DNA of 11,642 nt from Bacteroidales bacterium UBA3663 (lineage in GTDB: Bacteria; Bacteroidota; Bacteroidia; Bacteroidales; UBA3663): contig DFJU01000087.1 in assembly GCA_002373755.1 (NCBI GenBank), positions 1 through 11,642 on the forward strand, given 5' to 3'. The notes under the pieces were generated by a model. It was not told the DNA's origin. It worked only from the letters and a program-made list of their open reading frames with translations, and made no database searches. This document shows positions 6,760 to 11,642 of this stretch, piece by piece. The position numbers and the translations under genes were made by a program. The number at the start of each line of letters is the position of its first letter. Within the stretch, counting starts at the first letter, position 1.

Positions 6760-6996
6760 GATAGACGGCTTGTAAACACGCGCCAACATCTGCAACATGC
6801 AAATGGTCTCCATGCTCGGACCGACCGTTGAAAGAGAAGCGCTCATCGGCGCAACAAAGGGAGTAGAACGATGCTGCATAGGCATTTTCTTTATTAAGGT
6901 AAGACATTGCTGAACACCCCTGCTGCGGGATGTCCGACTATAAAACGGCCGCTACGCGACTTTATTGCAAGGCGAGCGAATTTTATTTCATGCGGC
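6760..6996. other. Intergenic region upstream of greA
   Basis: About 240 bases hold no convincing gene and no clear terminator for the upstream operon. A GCTACGC string (6951-6957) matches one found in other intergenic regions here. The left arm (6975-6983) of a nine-base inverted repeat lies just before the greA -33 box; its right arm is at 7012-7020, overlapping the first base of the -7 box. Confidence 0.5.
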
Positions 6997-7027
6997 TTTG
7001 CGCGACGTGCCAAATTCGCTATATTTG
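6997..7027 (+). promoter_or_regulatory. Bacteroidetes-type promoter of greA
   Basis: TTTG (6997-7000), 19 bases, TATATTTG (7020-7027): an exact match to the Bacteroidetes consensus. Transcription would start near 7034, only about 20 bases before the greA ATG. The nine-base inverted repeat AGCGAATTT (6975-6983) / AAATTCGCT (7012-7020) straddles the -33 box and touches the -7 box, so it could be an operator. Confidence 0.85.
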
Positions 7028-7053
7028 CACAAATCAAATTTGACTAAATCATT

Positions 7054-7518
7054 ATGGAATACTTATCGCAGGAATGTTACGGCAAGCTTTACGCCGAACT
7101 CCAGGAACTTGTGAAGGTCGAATTGCCAAAGGTGAAAAACGAAATCTCGGAGGCGCGCGACAAGGGCGACCTGAGCGAAAACTTTGAATATCACGCCGCA
7201 AAACGCGCCCAAGGCAAGCTGCTGAGCCGAATCCGATTCCTGGAACGTGTGTTGGAAAATGCCCGCGTGCTCGACGCATCGAAACTGAACAGCGAAACCG
7301 TAGGCCTGTTCCGCAAGGTCGAAATCATCAATTTGTCCAACAATTCACAAGTGACATACACCATCGTCAACCCGCACGAGGCGAATGTGCGCGAGGGCAA
7401 GATTTCGACAAAATCGCCCATTGCGCAGGCCCTGATGGGCAAAAAGGCAGGCGAAGAGGTCGAGGCGAAAGTCCCGGCCGGAATCCTGCGGCTCCGCATC
7501 GAAAGCATTACGCTTTAG
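7054..7518 (+). CDS. greA: Transcription elongation factor GreA
   Basis: This 154-residue protein is a full-length Gre factor. It enters the RNA polymerase secondary channel and stimulates cleavage of the nascent RNA in backtracked complexes. The N-terminal coiled coil spans about 8-75 and carries the tip signature EARDKGDLSENFEYHAAKRAQG, with the acidic tip residues D39 and E42 equivalent to E. coli GreA D41 and E44. The C-terminal FKBP-like domain (about 80-154) includes VTYTIVNPHEA, the ISTKSPIAQALMGKKAGEEVEAKVP stretch and a final beta strand. GreA is favoured over GreB by the tip sequence and length. It is a single-gene unit with its own consensus promoter and intrinsic terminator. Confidence 0.97.
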   Translation: MEYLSQECYGKLYAELQELVKVELPKVKNEISEARDKGDLSENFEYHAAKRAQGKLLSRIRFLERVLENARVLDASKLNSETVGLFRKVEIINLSNNSQVTYTIVNPHEANVREGKISTKSPIAQALMGKKAGEEVEAKVPAGILRLRIESITL

Positions 7519-7587
7519 TCCGACAACGCATCGGGAATCGCTCTGAACGACGCTTTTGAAATCGCATTTTTCTGCCCAGAATTACAG

Positions 7588-7624
7588 ACATCCGCAACTT
7601 CTCAAGGCTGCGGATGTTTTTTTT
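7588..7624 (+). terminator. Intrinsic terminator after greA
   Basis: A perfect nine-pair stem (7588-7596 with 7609-7617) with a 12-base loop runs into eight Ts (7617-7624). It lies 70 bases past the greA stop, in the right orientation, and is the clearest single-direction terminator in the window. Confidence 0.9.
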
Positions 7625-7707
7625 CCGATGCACAACCGCACTCCCCCGAAAAATCCGCGTAGCACAAGTGAAATTTGACGTAACGACTATTTATTTTTGC
7701 GAAAAGA

Positions 7708-7738
7708 TTTGGAAGATGTGACAAATGCCTTATATTTG
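7708..7738 (+). promoter_or_regulatory. Bacteroidetes-type promoter of the ABC-GntR operon
   Basis: TTTG (7708-7711), 19 bases, TATATTTG (7731-7738): exact consensus. The start of transcription is expected near 7745, about 100 bases before the ATG at 7845. Confidence 0.87.
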
Positions 7739-7742
7739 CACC

Positions 7743-7760
7743 GTCATATTTAACTATGAC
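7743..7760. promoter_or_regulatory. Inverted repeat at the transcription start, candidate GntR operator
   Basis: GTCATA (7743-7748), six bases, TATGAC (7755-7760) form a perfect inverted repeat five bases after the -7 box, on top of the predicted start site. GntR-type regulators of the YtrA group usually bind such palindromes in their own operon promoters, and the operon ends in such a regulator. Binding here would block transcription; that is inference. Confidence 0.6.
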
Positions 7761-7844
7761 ACTATTTCAATGCCATAATATCGTCGGTTGAAGCCGTTGC
7801 GCAGGGCTTTTCCATCGGACATAAATCACTTAACATCAAACACT

Positions 7845-8648
7845 ATGATTACAATCAAAGACCTCACCTTCGGCTACAAACGCTCGGGCGAAAACGTGTT
7901 CAACAACTTTAATCTGGAGATGCACGACAACTGCATCTACGGACTTCTGGGTAAGAACGCCACCGGAAAATCGACCTTGCTCAACCTCATCAGCGGATTG
8001 CTGCTGCCGAAATCCGGCTCGGTGCGCATCGACGGACTGCCATCGGGCGAAAAGAGCAAGGCTCTGCTCGAAAAACTCTATCTCGTGCCCGAAGAATTCA
8101 TATTGCCAAACTGGTCGCTCAAGAAGTACATCGACATCTACCGCCCTTTCTACAAGGATTTCAGTCAGGAGATTCTGGAGTCGTGCCTACGCGAGTTTGA
8201 GCTGCCGACCGACCTGAAACTCAACAAACTCTCGATGGGCACCAAGAAGAAGGTGATGATGAGTTTTGCATTGGCCACAAACACCGAAGTGCTGCTGATG
8301 GATGAGCCTACAAACGGACTCGACATCCCGTCAAAACGACAGTTCCGCAAGGTGATTGCCAGCAACATGACCGAAGGCCGCACAATCGTCATTTCGACGC
8401 ATCAGGTACACGACGTTGAGATGTTGCTCGACCACGTGGCAATCATTGGCAACAAGGGTGTTCTGCTCGATGCATCGACAATGGAACTGGCCGACGAATA
8501 TACCTTCGGCACGAATCCGCAAGGCGAAATTCTGTACAGCGAGAAGAGTCTGGACGGCGAAATCTGCATGGCACGACGCACTCCCGACGTGGACGAGACG
8601 CCTGTCAATCTGGAACTTCTGTTTGAATATGTCAATGCAAAATGCTGA
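7845..8648 (+). CDS. ABC transporter ATP-binding protein (YtrB-like)
   Basis: This 267-residue protein is the nucleotide-binding subunit of an ABC exporter or ABC-2-type system. Walker A is GKNATGKST (36-44), the signature is the reduced form LSMGTKKKV (129-137), Walker B is VLLMDEPTNGLD (149-160, catalytic E154) and the switch histidine is H186 in STHQVHD. At the Q-loop position the sequence reads VPEEFILPNW, without glutamine, which is common in this subgroup. A C-terminal extension of about 60 residues follows the ATPase core. The ATG at 7845 is chosen because MITIKDLTFGY is the family N-terminus; an upstream in-frame start at 7788 adds only leader sequence. It overlaps the next gene by 7 bases. 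Known YtrA-type operons respond to cell-wall stress and peptide antibiotics; the substrate here is not visible. Confidence 0.94.
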   Translation: MITIKDLTFGYKRSGENVFNNFNLEMHDNCIYGLLGKNATGKSTLLNLISGLLLPKSGSVRIDGLPSGEKSKALLEKLYLVPEEFILPNWSLKKYIDIYRPFYKDFSQEILESCLREFELPTDLKLNKLSMGTKKKVMMSFALATNTEVLLMDEPTNGLDIPSKRQFRKVIASNMTEGRTIVISTHQVHDVEMLLDHVAIIGNKGVLLDASTMELADEYTFGTNPQGEILYSEKSLDGEICMARRTPDVDETPVNLELLFEYVNAKC

Positions 8649-9364
8649 AAATCATGAAAAAGCTGATTCGATTCTTGTGGCTGAAAGAACGGTTCAACCA
8701 CTTGTGGACATTTTTAGCCATCTGGCTATCGTGTGCCATGCTCATCGTGCTCACATGCAAGGCAGGAAATTTCAAAGAGAAGGAATGTATGTTGTTCAGC
8801 GCCATGCTTTCCATCGTTATTCTCATCATTCGGATTGGAAAGTCGGCCGATGTCTTTGTCGATAAAAGCCATATCCTGCTACCGGCCAATATGTTGCAGA
8901 AATATCTGTCGCTACTGTTGTTCAATGTGCCAATGACATTGGCCGTAAGTATAGCCGCCTACATTTTTGCCGTTTACAGCGGGACTTTTGTGGCTGAAAA
9001 TCTGGGTTATTGCATTGGAAATCCAACAGACAACCTGGTGCTGCTATGGAATTGGTCGTCGCAACATACTCTTGTGCCAACGGTCGTACTCCTCGCCTAC
9101 CTTACGGCCTTCACCTTAGGCATCTATATCCATGGATTTGCTGCATCGAGCATCGTTTTCTGGACATATATACTGTCGTTTCAGGTTGCTGTCGATGCCG
9201 GCATTGGCACGGAATACGAAAAAACGGTGATTGTTGCATTGTTGACCGTCGCAATTGCCTTGCTGCCCGTTTCGTGGCTTGCTTTCAAGCGTAAACGGTA
9301 TGACAGAATCCTGTTTCGCAAGCAGTATTTTGCGTTCGGTGAAAAACAACAAATCAGTTTCTAA
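8642..9364 (+). CDS. Membrane protein of the ABC operon, six predicted helices
   Basis: The 240-residue protein has about six hydrophobic segments (near 21-38, 50-65, 87-112, 143-163, 164-185, 195-215) and a positively charged C-terminal tail (AFKRKRYDRILFRKQ). It lacks a signal peptide and any catalytic motif. This size and topology fit the permease half of an ABC-2-like transporter. ATG 8642 overlaps the ATPase gene; an in-frame ATG at 8654 (MKKLIRFLW) is equally plausible. The segment SADVFVDKSHILLPANMLQKYLSLLL between helices two and three resembles the loop that many Bacteroidetes ABC-2 permeases have at this place. Function is inferred mainly from its place next to the ATPase. Confidence 0.88.
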   Translation: MLKIMKKLIRFLWLKERFNHLWTFLAIWLSCAMLIVLTCKAGNFKEKECMLFSAMLSIVILIIRIGKSADVFVDKSHILLPANMLQKYLSLLLFNVPMTLAVSIAAYIFAVYSGTFVAENLGYCIGNPTDNLVLLWNWSSQHTLVPTVVLLAYLTAFTLGIYIHGFAASSIVFWTYILSFQVAVDAGIGTEYEKTVIVALLTVAIALLPVSWLAFKRKRYDRILFRKQYFAFGEKQQISF

Positions 9365-9385
9365 TCAATTTACATCCAATATGCT

Positions 9386-10021
9386 ATGACACGTTATAAA
9401 GCATTTTTATGGAACGAGGCGTTGACCGTAATGTTCCAAACCGGACTTTTTCTACTGATATACTCCTATGAATTGTATTTAGATTTTTCCAATGGAAATG
9501 GAAGACACAGCGTTGACTTTTCATACGGCTTTTTGGGCGGACTTTTGATTGGCTCCTGCATAGCATTGAACGCCATTCTGAACCAACGGACAATAATATT
9601 GATGCCCATCGCATTGAAAGTCAAATTCGCTTATCTTCAAGTGCGCAGCATCTGCCCATTCTTCCTTTTCCTGCTGCTTTCAGTCATTCCAGAACTCTTG
9701 ATGCGCAACTTCATCGGAGGTGGTCACGACTCAATTCTTATCGGCGAACTTTTAGGCACGCCGAAATATTTTATAGCATGTATTTTCATTGTGACGCTAT
9801 CGTTCACATTTTCATTGCTTTTCCGCCAGCAAATCATCAAGATAATCGGCTTGATTCCGCTTCTGTTCTGTTGGTTCTTTTTGATTCACGCCGATAGTCA
9901 TTACAACGGTTCGGCCATACTACAGGCCGTCATTCTCCTGCTGTCGGTTGCAATCACGACCATCAACTATCAGATATTCAAACGCTGGCAACCAGCCAAT
10001 AACGGATTTTTAATGATATGA
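9386..10021 (+). CDS. Second membrane protein of the ABC operon, six predicted helices
   Basis: This 211-residue integral membrane protein has hydrophobic segments near 14-32, 47-66, 88-106, 127-146, 150-168 and 177-195, and basic residues at the ends (RYK, FKRWQP). It begins 21 bases after the previous gene and its stop overlaps the gntR start (ATGATATGA), so it is part of the same transcript. It shares topology and the short-loop layout with the upstream membrane protein and could form a heterodimeric permease with it. No conserved family motif is recognisable to me; base composition is somewhat more AT-rich than the ATPase, as expected for hydrophobic codons. Confidence 0.87.
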   Translation: MTRYKAFLWNEALTVMFQTGLFLLIYSYELYLDFSNGNGRHSVDFSYGFLGGLLIGSCIALNAILNQRTIILMPIALKVKFAYLQVRSICPFFLFLLLSVIPELLMRNFIGGGHDSILIGELLGTPKYFIACIFIVTLSFTFSLLFRQQIIKIIGLIPLLFCWFFLIHADSHYNGSAILQAVILLLSVAITTINYQIFKRWQPANNGFLMI

Positions 10022-10374
10022 TTTCATCCAACGAAAAGACAATCTTCGGCAAGGTTGCATATCTCATCTGCGAGGAGATACTGAAGTGCAACTACGCGGC
10101 CGACGACCGTATTCCGGGTGTGCGCGACCTTGCTGCGACCTACGAGATCAATTACAATACGGTGATCCGCGCGATGGAGGTGCTGCAACGCGAGGAGATT
10201 GTCTATCAGAAGCGCGGCATCGGCTATTTTGTTGCGGCCGATGCAAAGGAACGCCTCCTTGACGGTCAACGCAAGGAGTTCTTGCAGAAGACGTTGCCAG
10301 AGGTGCTGCGTCAGGCTCGGCTGCTCGGCATCGGCCTTGATGCCATCAGCGAGGCATGGCAGGAAACACAGTGA
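10018..10374 (+). CDS. GntR-family repressor, YtrA type
   Basis: The 118-residue protein is a short GntR regulator. The winged helix covers about 8-75 with the standard RIPGVRDLAATYEINYNTVIRAMEVLQREEIVYQKRGIGYFV order: recognition helix at 45-58 and wing at 60-72. The remaining 45 residues form a helical dimerisation tail instead of the large effector domain of other GntR groups, which is the mark of the YtrA subfamily. These proteins usually repress their own ABC-transporter operon. Here the gene is the last of the operon, overlapping the membrane-protein stop by 4 bases, and a palindrome in the operon promoter (7743-7760) is a fitting target. In many Bacteroidetes operons of this kind the regulator comes first, so the order is slightly unusual. 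Confidence 0.94.
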   Translation: MISSNEKTIFGKVAYLICEEILKCNYAADDRIPGVRDLAATYEINYNTVIRAMEVLQREEIVYQKRGIGYFVAADAKERLLDGQRKEFLQKTLPEVLRQARLLGIGLDAISEAWQETQ

Positions 10375-10384
10375 CAACGACACA

Positions 10385-10441
10385 AAAAATCGCGTAGCAA
10401 AGCATTTTCAGTCTTCGCTACGCGATTTTTATCTTTTTTTT
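10385..10441. terminator. Strong, probably bidirectional terminator
   Basis: A perfect 14-pair stem (10385-10398 with 10417-10430) with an 18-base loop begins 10 bases after the gntR stop. On the plus strand it is followed by a T run (10434-10441). On the minus strand its 3' arm ends in Ts (10389-10384), so it can also terminate the convergent sigma-factor gene, whose stop is at 10456. Confidence 0.88.
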
Positions 10442-10455
10442 CTGCTGCCCGGCAA

Positions 10456-11049
10456 TCAGACGGCGAGCGAAATGTGGTGCATGTCGGCCAACTTGCGCAT
10501 GTTCATCACAGCATAGCGCACACGCCCCAATGCCGTGTTGATGCCGATGCCGAGACGGTCTGAAATCTCCTTGAACGACATATTCTTATAGAATCGTAGA
10601 ATGACGATTTCGCGCTGGTTTTCAGGCAGATACTTAATCATGCGGCGGATGTCGCTCAATACCTGCTGATACGAAACAGCGTCCTCGTGGCTGCCGTCAA
10701 GTCCCTCGCCGGCAAGTTCGCGTCGGCCAAAAAGGTCGTAATCGACATCGCTCTCGTTGACCATCTGCGCCGTCTGCTGCTGGCGGAAATAGTCGATGAT
10801 GATGTTATGTGCGACGCGGAAAAGGAAGCCGGCAAATCGGCCACATTCCTGATACCGTCCCGACTTCAGCGTGACGATAACCTTCGTAAAAGTGTCTTGG
10901 AAGATGTCCTCCGTGGCTTCACGGTTCTGGACGATGGTAAAGATGTAGGAATAGAGGTTGTTTTTGTAGCGGAATAGCAACTCATCGAACGCCTCGTTCC
11001 GACCCTGCGCATAGAGAGCAACCAAGCTCTCATCTGATAGATTTTTCAT
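10456..11049 (-). CDS. ECF-family RNA polymerase sigma factor
   Basis: The 197-residue protein is a sigma-70 family ECF factor with region 2 (about 8-92) and region 4 (about 128-188) only. Region 2 includes LVALYAQGRNEAFDELLFRY, the core-binding EDIFQDTFTKV (47-57) and the -10 recognition and melting part RFAGFLFRVAHNIIIDYFRQ. Region 4 includes LPENQREIVILRFYKNMSFKEISDRLGIGINTALGRVRYAVMNMRK with the helix-turn-helix at about 157-180. The 35-residue linker between the regions is acidic. No anti-sigma or FecR-like gene follows it (its 3' end faces the gntR operon), so it lacks the usual neighbour partner. It is a stand-alone unit, divergent from the nucleotidyltransferase gene. Confidence 0.95.
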   Translation of the reverse strand: MKNLSDESLVALYAQGRNEAFDELLFRYKNNLYSYIFTIVQNREATEDIFQDTFTKVIVTLKSGRYQECGRFAGFLFRVAHNIIIDYFRQQQTAQMVNESDVDYDLFGRRELAGEGLDGSHEDAVSYQQVLSDIRRMIKYLPENQREIVILRFYKNMSFKEISDRLGIGINTALGRVRYAVMNMRKLADMHHISLAV

Positions 11050-11117
11050 CTAAACTAAATGTATTGGTTAAAGCGTAGAGTCTTTCTCAATAGGCAATAA
11101 TGTTTTTTTGAACGGCG

Positions 11118-11151
11118 CAAATATAGATGAATTTTTTTTTACGCTGAACAA
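11118..11151 (-). promoter_or_regulatory. Possible promoter of the sigma-factor gene
   Basis: On the minus strand TATATTTG (11125-11118) is an exact -7 element. The nearest TTG (11151-11149) is 23 bases away, longer than the usual 19-21, and a run of nine Ts (plus strand, 11132-11140) lies in the gap. The -7 is convincing; the -33 is not. Confidence 0.5.
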
Positions 11152-11205
11152 TTTTTTATCATTTTTTAAGTTTTTATTTCCAATTTTCACAAAAACATAT
11201 TTTTT

Positions 11206-11237
11206 TTTGCTTAATTCCATTAAAAGCCTTACTTTCG
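11206..11237 (+). promoter_or_regulatory. Promoter of the nucleotidyltransferase gene
   Basis: TTTG (11206-11209) at the end of a nine-T run is followed after 20 bases by TACTTTCG (11230-11237), one mismatch from TAnnTTTG. The predicted start is near 11244, giving a leader of about 85 bases that contains a small hairpin (CCGCT/AGCGG around 11263-11275). Confidence 0.6.
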
Positions 11238-11328
11238 CACTTGGCTTAAAAATGGCCGCACAACCGCTGTAAGCGGCAAAATGCACATTTACTATCACAA
11301 ACCTAAACAAATAAATTCAATCAAATCA

Positions 11329-11642
11329 ATGAAACCTACTCTATTTCTTCTTGCTGCCGGCATGGGCAGCCGTTATGGTGGTCTGAAACAGTTGGATGGT
11401 CTGGGACCAAACGGAGAAACCATTATGGACTATTCCATTTACGATGCAATTCAGGCCGGATTCGGCAAGATCGTTTGGGTCATCCGCAAGGATTTTGAAG
11501 AGCAGTTCCGCACTCAGATTCTCGCCAAATACGAAGGCCATGTGCCATGCGAACTCTGCTTCCAGAGCATCGACGCACTGCCAGCAGGATTCAAGGTGCC
11601 GGAGGGCCGCGTAAAGCCTTGGGGCACCAACCACGCCGTACT
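11329..11642 (+). CDS. Sugar nucleotidyltransferase, N-terminal part
   Basis: The visible 104 residues are the start of an NTP-transferase protein that would join a sugar phosphate to a nucleoside triphosphate. The N-terminal signature LFLLAAGMGSRYGGLKQLD (5-23) is the nucleotide-binding G-x-G-x-R loop with the conserved lysine, followed by GPNGETIMDYSIYDAIQAGF, the strand KIVWVIRK and the PWGTNHAV segment typical of such enzymes. Related Bacteroidales proteins are about 300 residues, so roughly two-thirds is outside the window. The ATG at 11329 fits the family start. The sugar and nucleotide cannot be told from this part; a UTP-glucose-1-phosphate uridylyltransferase-like role is one option. 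Confidence 0.92.
   Translation, partial: MKPTLFLLAAGMGSRYGGLKQLDGLGPNGETIMDYSIYDAIQAGFGKIVWVIRKDFEEQFRTQILAKYEGHVPCELCFQSIDALPAGFKVPEGRVKPWGTNHAV

Noticed and set aside
6647..6907. 86-codon minus-strand frame overlapping the end of the large gene
   Set aside because: Half of it is antisense to well-supported coding sequence and the rest has no coding signs.
7692..7699. TATTTTTG as an additional -7 box before the ABC operon
   Set aside because: The nearest upstream TTTG is only 14 bases away, whereas the TATATTTG at 7731 has the exact 19-base spacing.

Overview
The window looks like chromosome from a Bacteroidales bacterium (a Prevotella-, Bacteroides- or Muribaculaceae-like organism; the genus is inference). 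Five intergenic sites fit the Bacteroidetes promoter form, a -33 TTTG or TTG about 19-21 bases ahead of a -7 TAnnTTTG (the last has one mismatch). Start codons lack clear Shine-Dalgarno sequences. Several proteins are of kinds common in this phylum: DUF4254, a heptosyltransferase-like GT9, a LytTR regulator and an ECF sigma factor. Most genes are GC-rich, and the intergenic DNA is AT-rich and full of small repeats.

Layout: (1) 1-1490: the 3' end of a DUF4254 gene, a strong stem-loop, a run of seven-base repeats, then a GT9 glycosyltransferase, a likely envelope polysaccharide pair. (2) 1513-3137: two copies of a ~38-base repeat in inverted orientation enclose a self-contained minus-strand unit (promoter, orphan secreted protein, terminator) plus about 420 bases of hairpin-rich DNA with no convincing gene. 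(3) 3138-6759: two sets of 11-base tandem repeats lie upstream of a clear promoter and an apparent operon of a LytTR response regulator, thymidine kinase (tdk) and a 653-residue protein I cannot place; the genes are 1 base apart and then overlapping. (4) 6997-7624: greA with its own promoter and terminator. (5) 7708-10441: a YtrA-type operon of ABC ATPase, two six-helix membrane proteins and a GntR repressor. Its promoter carries an 18-base inverted repeat at the predicted transcription start, which suggests autoregulation, and it ends in a strong, probably two-way terminator. (6) 10456-11642: an ECF sigma factor on the minus strand, divergent from the start of a sugar nucleotidyltransferase gene that runs off the window.

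I see no CRISPR array, tRNA, rRNA, transposase or recognisable defence system. The least ordinary items are the repeat-bounded cassette with its orphan secreted protein, the 11-base-phased repeats before the LytTR promoter, and the large uncharacterised protein coupled to tdk. None is strong enough to call a new system from sequence alone.
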